Translations under genes and position numbers: made by a program | Shown here: positions 7,263 through 13,627 of the stretch, piece by piece | Layout of the letters: each line of letters opens with the position of its first letter | How positions within the stretch are numbered: position 1 is the first letter of the stretch | The notes under the pieces: generated by a model | Seen by the model: the letters and a program-made list of their open reading frames with translations, nothing else | The model's database searches: none | What the model was told of the DNA's origin: nothing | Assembly: GCA_036502925.1 (NCBI GenBank) | Contig: DASXXS010000225.1 | Span: 1 to 25,394, forward strand | Length of the DNA: 25,394 nt | Source of the DNA: VAZQ01 sp036502925 | Lineage (GTDB): Bacteria; Pseudomonadota; Alphaproteobacteria; Rhizobiales; Xanthobacteraceae | Direction of reading: 5' to 3'

Positions 7263-9119
7263 ATGAAGAACATCAATCCGAATCCCTTCACCACGCGTCC
7301 GGAGATCGACGGCACCTTCGGCGCGGTCGCCTCGACCCAGTGGATCGCCACCGCGGTCGGCATGGGCATGCTGGAGCGCGGCGGCAATGCGTTCGATGCC
7401 GCGGTGGCGACCGCCTTTACGCTGCAGGTGACCGAGCCGCATCTCAACGGCCCGGGCGGCGATGTGACCGTCATCGTGCACGATACGCGCAAGGGCAAGG
7501 TCGAGGTGATCTGCGGCCAGGGGCCGGCGCCGGCCGGCGCCACCATGGCGCATTATCGCGGCCTCGGGCTTGATCTCGTTCCCGGCACCGGGCTCCTCGC
7601 CGCCTGCGTGCCCGGCACCTTCGAGACCTGGATGCTGCTCTTGCGCGACTACGGCACTACGGGGCTCGCCGATGTGCTGGAGCCCGCGCTCTCCTACGCG
7701 ACGCACGGCCATCCGCTGGTCGAGCGCGCCAGCGCCACCATCGCGAGCGTCGAGCAGCTGTTTCGCCAGCACTGGCCGACCTCGGCGGCGGTCTATCTGC
7801 CGGGCGGCCGGGTGCCCGAGCCCGGGACGCTGTTCACCAACCGGGGGCATGCCGAGACCTACCGGCGCATCTTGAGCGAAGCGCAGGCCGCCGGCGGCAA
7901 TCGCGAACAGCAGATCGATGCGGCGCGCCGCGCCTGGTCGCAAGGCTTTGTGGCCGATGCCATCGACCGGTTCTGCCGTACCCAAGATGTGATGGACACG
8001 AGCGGCACGCCGCATCGCGGCGTCCTCACTGGCGCCGATATGGCGGCCTGGCAGCCGCCCGTCGAGGCGCCGCTCACCTACGACTATGGCAGCTACCGGG
8101 TCTGCAAGGCGGGGCCCTGGAACCAGGGCCCGGTGATGCTGCAGCAGCTGGCGCTGCTCAAGGGCTTCGACCTTGACGACGCCGATCCGACTGGCGCGGA
8201 TTTCATCCATACGCTGGTCGAATGCAGCAAGCTCGCCTACGCGGACCGCGAGACTTTCTACGGCGATCCCGAATTCGTCGACGTCCCCATGGGGACCTTG
8301 CTGTCGGACGATTACAACGCCGCGCGGCGCAAGCTCGTCACCGCGCAGGCTTCGCTCGAATTGCGCCCCGGCACCGTCGCGGGCTTCGGCAAGCAACTTG
8401 GCCTGCGCCCCCATGGTAGCGTGACCGGCACTGTCAGCGGCGGCGCCGGCGCCGGCGAGCCGACCGTCGGCCGCACGCCCTGGACGCATGACGAGAAGGC
8501 GGGCGTGCCGGCCTCGATCACCAACGCCGGCGTGGTGCGCGGCGATACGGTGCATTTCGATATCGTGGATCGGGCCGGCAACATGGTGTCGGCGACGCCG
8601 TCCGGCGGCTGGCTGCAATCCTCGCCGGTGATCCCCGAGCTCGGCTTCTGCCTGGGCACCCGCGCCCAGATGTTCTGGCTCGAGGACGGCCACCCGGCCG
8701 CGCTGGCACCCGGCAAGCGTCCGCGCACCACGCTCACCCCGACGCTGGCGCTGCGCGACGGTGAGCCCTACCTCGCCTGGGGCACTCCGGGCGGCGACCA
8801 GCAGGACCAGTGGACCACGCAGCTCTTGTTGCGCCACGCCCACGCGGGCATGAACCTGCAGCAGGCGATCGATGCGCCGGCCTGGCATTCCGAGCACTTC
8901 CCGTCGTCGTTCTGGCCGCGCGAGGCCCGCCCCGGCATGCTGGTGGTGGAAGGCCGCATGCCGAAAGAGACCATCCGGGAGCTCGAGCGCCGCGGCCACA
9001 TCGTCGAGGTCGAGGCCGACTGGTCCGAGGGCCGCCTCACGGCGGCCGCCCGCGACGGCCGCCGCCGCCGCGCCGCCGCCAACCCGCGCGGCATGCAGGG
9101 CTACGCGGCGGGCAGGTGA
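7263..9119 (+). CDS. Gamma-glutamyltransferase-family protein (Ntn hydrolase)
   Basis: 618 residues from ATG at 7263. An upstream in-frame ATG at 7206 would encode repeat sequence and is rejected. No strong ribosome-binding site is visible. The protein follows the GGT fold along its whole length: N-terminal ASTQWIATAVGMGMLERGGNAFDAAVA, a glycine-rich NGPGGD, and the self-cleavage point with candidate nucleophile T429 in GDTVHFDIVDRAGNMVSAT. Canonical GGTs have TTH here and an arginine-glutamate pair in a RExAP motif that grips the glutamyl carboxylate; this protein has TVH and CGQGPAPAG. No signal peptide is evident, whereas GGTs are usually exported. It is therefore probably a GGT-like hydrolase acting on another amide, perhaps inside the cell. 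The C-terminus ends in an arginine-rich, alanine-rich tail. It converges with the ABC permease gene across a large hairpin. Confidence 0.85.
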   Translation: MKNINPNPFTTRPEIDGTFGAVASTQWIATAVGMGMLERGGNAFDAAVATAFTLQVTEPHLNGPGGDVTVIVHDTRKGKVEVICGQGPAPAGATMAHYRGLGLDLVPGTGLLAACVPGTFETWMLLLRDYGTTGLADVLEPALSYATHGHPLVERASATIASVEQLFRQHWPTSAAVYLPGGRVPEPGTLFTNRGHAETYRRILSEAQAAGGNREQQIDAARRAWSQGFVADAIDRFCRTQDVMDTSGTPHRGVLTGADMAAWQPPVEAPLTYDYGSYRVCKAGPWNQGPVMLQQLALLKGFDLDDADPTGADFIHTLVECSKLAYADRETFYGDPEFVDVPMGTLLSDDYNAARRKLVTAQASLELRPGTVAGFGKQLGLRPHGSVTGTVSGGAGAGEPTVGRTPWTHDEKAGVPASITNAGVVRGDTVHFDIVDRAGNMVSATPSGGWLQSSPVIPELGFCLGTRAQMFWLEDGHPAALAPGKRPRTTLTPTLALRDGEPYLAWGTPGGDQQDQWTTQLLLRHAHAGMNLQQAIDAPAWHSEHFPSSFWPREARPGMLVVEGRMPKETIRELERRGHIVEVEADWSEGRLTAAARDGRRRRAAANPRGMQGYAAGR

Positions 9120-9128
9120 GGGACATTT

Positions 9129-9227
9129 GTAGGGTGGGCAAAGGCGCGTAGCGCCGTGCCCACGCGTCGCCGTGCGATGTTGTTGGGTCGGCGCGTGGGC
9201 ACGGCCTGCGGCCTTTGCCCACCCTAC
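9129..9227. repeat. Dispersed palindromic repeat, family C; possible shared terminator
   Basis: GTAGGGTGGGCAAAGG and CCTTTGCCCACCCTAC are perfectly complementary over 16 bases at the ends. CCGTGCCCACGCG and CGCGTGGGCACGG pair further in. It fills the 110-base gap between two converging genes, and its right end lies two bases from the permease stop codon. No T-run follows on either strand, so rho-independent termination is possible but not shown. Confidence 0.8.
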
Positions 9228-9229
9228 GG

Positions 9230-10003
9230 TCACTCCGCCTTCCACGGGATCACCTTGCGCTCGATCTCCTGGAACAGCGCCGATGAGATGAGGCCGAGGA
9301 TGCCGATGGTCACAATGCCGACGAACATGACGTCGACCTGCAGCAGCTCCCACGAGTTCCAGATCAGGTAGCCGATGCCGGCCTTGGTGGCGACGAACTC
9401 GGCCGCCACCAGGACGATGAACGAGACCGCGAGCGCGATGCGCAGGCCCGCGAAGATCATCGGCAGCGCGCCGAAGAACACGATGCGGGTGAACAGCACG
9501 GTCTGGCTGGCGCCGTAGTTGCGCGCCACGTCCCAGTAGATCTTGTCGATATTGGCGGCCCCCACATAGGTGTTCACGATCACCGGAAAGAACACCGCGA
9601 TCGCCACCAGCGCGATCTTCGAGGCATCCCCGAAGCCGAAGGCGAGCAGCAGCAGCGGCATCAGCGCCACTTTCGGGATCGGAAACAGCGCCGCGATCAG
9701 CGGATCGACGAACAGGCGCACCGGCCGGAACATCGCCATCAGGAGCCCGACCGCGACCGCCGGGATGGCGCCGATCACGTAGCCGGCGGCGATCCGCCAC
9801 AGCGTGACGGCGGTGTGCAGGGCGAGCTCGCCGCTGCCGATCATCTGCACGAACCGCACCGCGATGTCGCTCGGCGCCGGAATGAAGCGGCGATCGCCGA
9901 AGCCCGCCATCAGCAGGAACTGCCAGAGGACGAGCAGGCCGATCGGCGAGACCAGATAGAGCAGCCGCTCGATCGTTTTGTCGGACATCGGATTCTGTTT
10001 CAT
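9230..10003 (-). CDS. ABC transporter permease (SsuC/TauC/NrtB type)
   Basis: 257 residues from ATG at 10003. This start overlaps the stop of the ATPase gene in ATGA, a typical coupling; an alternative ATG lies five codons on at 9988. The protein is an inner-membrane permease with about six hydrophobic segments, for example LLYLVSPIGLLVLWQFLLM, RIAAGYVIGAIPAVAVGLLM and FVGIVTIGILGLISSALF. It carries a cytoplasmic coupling loop of the EAA type (DVARNYGASQTVLFTRIVFF then GALPMIFAGLRIAL). It belongs to the binding-protein-dependent family that imports sulfonates, taurine, nitrate or pyrimidine-like compounds. It pairs with the ATPase upstream, and the likely binding protein is at 12424-13473. 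Confidence 0.9.
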   Translation of the reverse strand: MKQNPMSDKTIERLLYLVSPIGLLVLWQFLLMAGFGDRRFIPAPSDIAVRFVQMIGSGELALHTAVTLWRIAAGYVIGAIPAVAVGLLMAMFRPVRLFVDPLIAALFPIPKVALMPLLLLAFGFGDASKIALVAIAVFFPVIVNTYVGAANIDKIYWDVARNYGASQTVLFTRIVFFGALPMIFAGLRIALAVSFIVLVAAEFVATKAGIGYLIWNSWELLQVDVMFVGIVTIGILGLISSALFQEIERKVIPWKAE

Positions 10004-10821
10004 TTTTCCGCCTCCGCCCGTGCGCGCGTCACCTCGTCCTCCAGCACCCGCCAGATGTCGAGCTTGAGCTTGCCGAATTCCGGCGAGGCCGACAGCGTCA
10101 TGAGATTGCGCGGATGCGGGAACGGCACCTCGATGATCTTCTTGATGCGCCCGGGCTGCGCGGTCATCACCACGGTGCGGTCGCCGAGCGAGAGGGCCTC
10201 CTCGATGGAATGGGTGACATAGATCACGGTCTTGCGGGTTTCTTCCCACAGCCGCACCAGCTCGGCCTGCAGGATCACCCGGTTCTGGGCATCGAGCGCC
10301 GCGAACGGCTCATCCATCAGCAGCATGGCGGGATCGGTCACGAAGGCGCGCGCGATGGCGCTGCGCTGCCGCATGCCGCCGGACAGCTGATGCGGATAGT
10401 GCCGGCGGAATTTTGTCAGGCCGACGAGCTTGAGCGCCGCTTCCACCCGCGCGGCCGCCTCCGCGGCCGGCACGCCGCGCGTCATCAGGCCGAAGCGGAC
10501 ATTGGCCTCGACGTTCATCCAGGGAAACAGCCCGCTGTCCTGGAACACCATGGCGTTCTCGACCGCCCAGCCGTCGGCAGCGACCTTGATGCTGCCGCCG
10601 GTCTGCCGGTCGAGCCCCGCCAGGATGCGCAGCAGCGTCGACTTGCCGCAGCCGCTCGGCCCCACGATGCACACGAACTCGCCGGGCGCGACGACAAGAT
10701 CGATGTCGGCGAGCGCCGTCACGGCAGCGGCGTCGCGACCGTATTCCTTGCGCAAGCCGGCAATCTCGATCGCAGCGCCGCGCCGCTGTGCGACCATGTT
10801 TCCCCCGCTGTCTACCGTCAT
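10000..10821 (-). CDS. ABC transporter ATP-binding protein (SsuB/TauB/NrtD type)
   Basis: 273 residues from ATG at 10821. A second ATG at 10797, preceded by GGGGGA, is an equally good start and would give 265 residues. All nucleotide-binding motifs are present: Walker A GPSGCGKST (54-62), Q-loop MVFQDSG (91-97), signature LSGGMRQR (146-153), Walker B LLMDEP (167-172), D-loop ALD and switch histidine in THS (H204). This family energises import through the partner permease. The stop codon overlaps the permease start, so the two are translationally coupled. Only 29 bases separate its start from the left end of the IS element, so the insertion probably cuts it off from its upstream gene and promoter. 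Confidence 0.92.
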   Translation of the reverse strand: MTVDSGGNMVAQRRGAAIEIAGLRKEYGRDAAAVTALADIDLVVAPGEFVCIVGPSGCGKSTLLRILAGLDRQTGGSIKVAADGWAVENAMVFQDSGLFPWMNVEANVRFGLMTRGVPAAEAAARVEAALKLVGLTKFRRHYPHQLSGGMRQRSAIARAFVTDPAMLLMDEPFAALDAQNRVILQAELVRLWEETRKTVIYVTHSIEEALSLGDRTVVMTAQPGRIKKIIEVPFPHPRNLMTLSASPEFGKLKLDIWRVLEDEVTRARAEAEK

Positions 10822-10870
10822 CCGTGCGCGCGAATGAGTCTACCCTGTAGATGGCGTAACGGGCCTTGGG

Positions 10871-10944
10871 GCCCATCCGCCAAGCCGCTCGCTCGCTACG
10901 GCGCTATGTGTGGGCGCGCTTCGCGAGCGGCTTGGCGGATGGGC
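10871..10944 (+). other. Perfect 22-bp inverted repeat in IS left end
   Basis: Arms 10871-10892 (starting GCCCATCCGCCAAGCC) and 10923-10944 (ending GGCTTGGCGGATGGGC) are perfectly complementary with a 30-base loop. There is no T-run, so it is not a classic terminator. It stands directly against a second stem that covers the transposase ribosome-binding site. Confidence 0.8.
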
Positions 10945-11016
10945 GGTCGTCCCTCAATCTGATGGTGTCTTACGGAGTCGGGAAATACCTGCTCCAAGCA
11001 TCAACGAGGGACGACC
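10945..11016 (+). promoter_or_regulatory. Stem that hides the transposase ribosome-binding site
   Basis: GGTCGTCCCTC (10945-10955) is the exact complement of GAGGGACGACC (11006-11016), which contains the GAGGGA ribosome-binding site and ends immediately before the ATG. Transcripts that include the left end would fold so that the start is masked, a known way insertion sequences limit expression from outside promoters. A transcript starting after 10955 would escape it. Confidence 0.65.
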
Positions 11017-12063
11017 ATGGACTATTATGCAGGAATCGACGTGTCATTGGAATACTCGAGCATTTGCGTTGTTGACGCCACCGGCAAGATCGTTCGCGAG
11101 GACAAGGTTGCGAGCGAGCCGGAGGTGCTGATCGCCTGGTTTGGCGCGCTGGGTTATGGGCTGACCCGGATCGGATTGGAGGCGGGTCCGTTGTCGCAAT
11201 GGCTGTATGGCGGAATGACGAAGGCCGGGCTGGCGGTCGAACTTCTTGAGACCCGCCACGCGCATGCCGCTTTCCAGGTGATGCCGGTGAAGACCGACCG
11301 CAAGGACGCGCGCGGGATCGCGCAGCTGATGCGGCTTGGATGGTTTCGGCCGGTGCATTGCAAATCAGTAGGGGCACAGGAGACGCGTGCGATGCTCACC
11401 GCGCGCAAGCTGGTGCAATCGAAGCTCCGGGATATCGAGAACAGCCTGCGCGGGATTCTGCGCGGTTTCGGGCTGAAGGTCGGCAAGACGACGGAGCGAC
11501 GCTTTGCGGGGCGGATCCAGGAGCTGGTGGTGGGGCATCCGAACCTGGAGACGATCGCGCAGGCGCTGCTTGCGGTGCACGCCGTGCTGCTGCGCGAGTT
11601 CAACGCGTTTGAGAAGCGCGTGCGATCTCTGGCCAGGGCAGATGCCAAGGCCAGCCTCTTGATGTCGACGCCGGCGGTCGGGCCGATCGTGGCCCTCACC
11701 TATGCGTCGGCCGTCGACGATCCAGGCCGGTTCAAGTCATCGAAACAAGCAGGTGCGCATTTCGGGCTCACGCCGAAGAAATATCAGTCCGGCGAGACCG
11801 ACTATACCGGGCGGATCAGCAAGATCGGCGATGCCGCGGTGCGCGAGGCGCTCTACCTGGCGGCCCACGTCATGCTCACCAAGCCGCTCAAGGGCTGTTC
11901 GGAGCTCAAGGGCTGGGCGATGCGGATCGCCCGACGCGCCGGCCACAACAAGGCCAAGGTGGCGCTCGCGCGCAAGCTCGCCGTGATCATGCATCGCATG
12001 CTCGCTGACGGAACACCTTTCAACCCGACCACCAAGGCCAAGACGATGGCGGCGGCGGCTTAA
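11017..12063 (+). CDS. IS110-family DEDD transposase (RNA-guided recombinase family)
   Basis: 348 residues, intact, from ATG at 11017 with GAGGGA upstream. The N-terminal RuvC-like DEDD domain shows YAGIDVSLEYSS (D8), GLEAGPLS (acidic E) and KTDRKDARGIAQL (the paired aspartates). The C-terminal Transposase_20 domain has STPAVGPIVALTYASAVDD, then FKSSKQAGAHFGLTPKKYQSG with the conserved serine that serves as nucleophile, and RRAGHNKAKVALARKLA. Members act with a structured guide RNA encoded beside the gene to join element ends to a chosen target. Nothing suggests inactivation. The gene runs opposite to the ABC transporter genes on either side. Confidence 0.95.
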   Translation: MDYYAGIDVSLEYSSICVVDATGKIVREDKVASEPEVLIAWFGALGYGLTRIGLEAGPLSQWLYGGMTKAGLAVELLETRHAHAAFQVMPVKTDRKDARGIAQLMRLGWFRPVHCKSVGAQETRAMLTARKLVQSKLRDIENSLRGILRGFGLKVGKTTERRFAGRIQELVVGHPNLETIAQALLAVHAVLLREFNAFEKRVRSLARADAKASLLMSTPAVGPIVALTYASAVDDPGRFKSSKQAGAHFGLTPKKYQSGETDYTGRISKIGDAAVREALYLAAHVMLTKPLKGCSELKGWAMRIARRAGHNKAKVALARKLAVIMHRMLADGTPFNPTTKAKTMAAAA

Positions 12064-12082
12064 CGAGGAGAGCTCAACCGTT

Positions 12083-12270
12083 TTCGGGCGGGTCACCACA
12101 CCAGCCTTCCCGAAGCGAAGTCCCCTCGCCGGGACGATGGACCAGGCCAGGCCGCCATGCGGGATGTGGCATCGCAACCACGCATCCGTAGATTGGCCGA
12201 CCTATCCTCTGCGAACCCCATCAGGTGGCGGCCCCACGCCGACCCCGTACAGAAGCAAGTCCCCGGCGAG
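12083..12270 (+). ncRNA. Candidate bridge (seeker) RNA of the IS element
   Basis: The right end downstream of the transposase can fold into a 5' hairpin (TTCGGG 12083-12088 with CCCGAA 12109-12114) and two loop domains enclosed by CTCGCCGGGAC (12125-12135) with GTCCCCGGCGAG (12259-12270, one bulge). The first loop domain, closed by GGCCA/TGGCC (12145-12149, 12194-12198) with inner stem GGATGTGG/CCACGCATCC, has CATGCGGG on its left strand (12156-12163) and GTAG on its right (12188-12191). The second, with inner stem GGCG/CGCC, has ACCCCATC on the left (12215-12222) and TACAGAAG on the right (12248-12255). These match the target and donor sequences of this insertion. Location downstream of the transposase is what is known for the IS1111 group. 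The fold was drawn by eye. Confidence 0.65.
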
Positions 12271-12290
12271 TGGATGACGCAAAAAAGGGA

Positions 12291-12296
12291 TTGACT
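12291..12296 (+). promoter_or_regulatory. Outward -35 box at IS right end (possible junction promoter)
   Basis: TTGACT lies 19 bases inside the right end and points outward. In a circular form the left tip would follow, putting GAAGAT 17 bases downstream as a weak -10 box (3 of 6 matches). Junction promoters formed on circularisation are known for IS110-family elements; here it is inference from spacing. Confidence 0.4.
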
Positions 12297-12315
12297 TATC
12301 GAGGCCCGTTACAGA

Positions 12316-12401
12316 AGCCCGCATGAAGCGCAGCGGAATGCGGGAGCAGCATTTCCAGTTGCAGGTCTGACCCGGATTGCGCTTCGCTTCATCCGGGCTA
12401 C
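12316..12401. repeat. Dispersed palindromic repeat, family B, interrupted by the IS element
   Basis: Reads AGCCCGCATGAAGCGCAGCG through GCTTCGCTTCATCCGGGCTA to C12401. Its first two bases of sequence, GT, lie at 10847-10848 on the far side of the IS; AG is shared by both junctions. The two arms can still pair. It occupies most of the spacer between the IS and the 3' end of the binding-protein gene. Confidence 0.85.
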
Positions 12402-12423
12402 ATTCGTACATTACCACATCTGC

Positions 12424-13473
12424 TCAGCGGCAGCCGGCGAGCTTGCTGGAGGGGTTCTGCAGCGCGAAGGGGCCGAGGCGGGCGACCGCGTCGTCGCTGT
12501 AGGTCGTGGTGACCAGCCGCTGCGCCGGGAATTCCTTGAGCGACAGTCCCTCGCGCACGAAGAATTTCTGGATGTCGAGCATGCTGTCGACGTTGACGCG
12601 GCCGTCCGGGCTGCGCGCCGCCCAGGGATATTTGTCGATCATCTCGCGGCGCGGCTCGACGCCGGTGCGGATCGCGATGTCGGTGACCTCGTTGCGGTTT
12701 GGCCCGCCATGATAGGCCTGGCAATAGTCGCGCGCGCCGCGCAGCGCGGCCAGGAAGAAGTTCTTCGCGAGCTGCGGGTTCTTCGCCGTCCAATCGGTAT
12801 TGACGAAGCTGACCGCGATGGTCATCGGGCCCGGCGTGATGAAATCGTCCGGATCCGCGAGCACGAATCCCAGCCCCTGGTCGACCACCTGCGAGGCGAA
12901 CGGCTGGATCATGAAGGCCGCATCGACCGCCTTGTTGGCGAAGGCCACGTTCATCTGGGTGAACGGAATGAACCTGATATCGGCGTCCTTGTAGGACAGT
13001 CCCGCCTTCTCGAAGACCTTGCCGATCTCGTAATTGGTGATGGCGCCGCGTGAATTGCTGGCGAGCGGCCGGCCCTTGAGCTGCGCGATGTCCTTGACCT
13101 TGTCTTTCAGGTCGGCGCGCACGATGAGCTTGTGATTGAGCGGCGAGCTCACCCGGTCGATCGCGATGCTGACCGGCAGGTTCTTGTCGACGGCATTGAA
13201 ATAGGCGGCCGAGATGCCGCCTTCGACCACCTGCAGCCGGTTCTGCGCCACCATGGCGAGCGCATCGACGGAGGAATCGAGGTCCTCGATCGCGACCTTG
13301 ATGCCGTAGTCCTTGAAGTAGCCCTTCTCGATCGCGATCACGGTGGCGGTCGAGGACAGCGCCCGCACCATCCCGACCCGCACCGTCTGCTCCTGGGCGC
13401 AAGCGCCGCCGCTGCCGCACACAAGGGCGAGCGGCACGATCATGTGCAGGGAGATTTTACTTAATCGGATCAT
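12424..13473 (-). CDS. ABC transporter substrate-binding protein (SsuA/NMT1-like)
   Basis: 349 residues from ATG at 13473, with only a weak ribosome-binding site. It has a Sec signal peptide (ISLHMIVPLALVCGSGGACA, cleavage probably before QEQ), so it is periplasmic. The mature part has the NMT1/THI5-like two-lobe fold of sulfonate, nitrate and pyrimidine-precursor binding proteins: VRVGMVRALSSTATVIAIEKGYFKDYGIKV, the linker LKGRPLASNSRGAITNYEIGKVFEKAG, and PGPMTIAVSFVNTDW. It is on the same strand as the ATPase and permease and would directly precede them if the IS were removed. Order binding protein, ATPase, permease is usual for this class, so I infer one transporter. The ligand is unknown. 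Confidence 0.88.
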   Translation of the reverse strand: MIRLSKISLHMIVPLALVCGSGGACAQEQTVRVGMVRALSSTATVIAIEKGYFKDYGIKVAIEDLDSSVDALAMVAQNRLQVVEGGISAAYFNAVDKNLPVSIAIDRVSSPLNHKLIVRADLKDKVKDIAQLKGRPLASNSRGAITNYEIGKVFEKAGLSYKDADIRFIPFTQMNVAFANKAVDAAFMIQPFASQVVDQGLGFVLADPDDFITPGPMTIAVSFVNTDWTAKNPQLAKNFFLAALRGARDYCQAYHGGPNRNEVTDIAIRTGVEPRREMIDKYPWAARSPDGRVNVDSMLDIQKFFVREGLSLKEFPAQRLVTTTYSDDAVARLGPFALQNPSSKLAGCR

Positions 13474-13500
13474 GCGGTACTGTTCCGGCGCTAACAGCTA

Positions 13501-13600
13501 CTTGTCCCGGCCCTGAGCCGGGACCGTTCCACACTCCGCGCTTGGAACGGTCCCGGGTCTGCAGCGCACCACTAAGAAGTGCTGCGCTGCGCCCGGGACA
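13501..13600. repeat. Dispersed palindromic repeat, family A (copy 3)
   Basis: CTTGTCCCGGCCCTGAGCCG, then GGGACCGTTCCACACTCCGC and GCTTGGAACGGTCCCGGGTC, then CAGCGCACC...GTGCTGCGCTGCGCCCGGG. It fills most of the 154-base divergent spacer between the ABC binding-protein and Bug genes, which must also contain their promoters; I could not pick out convincing promoter boxes. Confidence 0.8.
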
Positions 13601-13627
13601 CAGCGTCAACACACTGTAGAGAAAATC

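Larger units (their letters stand above)
10851..12315 (+). mobile_element. IS110-family insertion sequence, IS1111 group (1465 bp)
   Basis: Ends were set from the interrupted repeat. Joining 10850 to 12318 restores GTAG-CCCGCATGAAGCGC, the start of a family B repeat, and AG is present at both junctions (10849-10850 and 12316-12317; CT on the other strand), as expected for the shared core dinucleotide of this family. Just inside the tips is a perfect 10-bp subterminal inverted repeat: TAACGGGCCT at 10857-10866 and AGGCCCGTTA at 12302-12311, with tails of six and four bases. Subterminal repeats with short tails, and no terminal inverted repeats or target duplication beyond the core, are typical of the IS1111 group. 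The element has one intact transposase gene, a structured left end and a 252-base right end holding a candidate bridge RNA. Confidence 0.88.

Noticed and set aside
7185..9800. 871-codon open frame on the minus strand
   Set aside because: It crosses the GGT-like gene in antisense, the family C repeat and part of the permease gene in another frame; no domain is seen.
10851..11016. Bridge RNA placed in the IS left end
   Set aside because: The left end is structured but shows perfect long stems, not internal loops, and I found no guide-like matches to flanks or tips there. The right end has all four.
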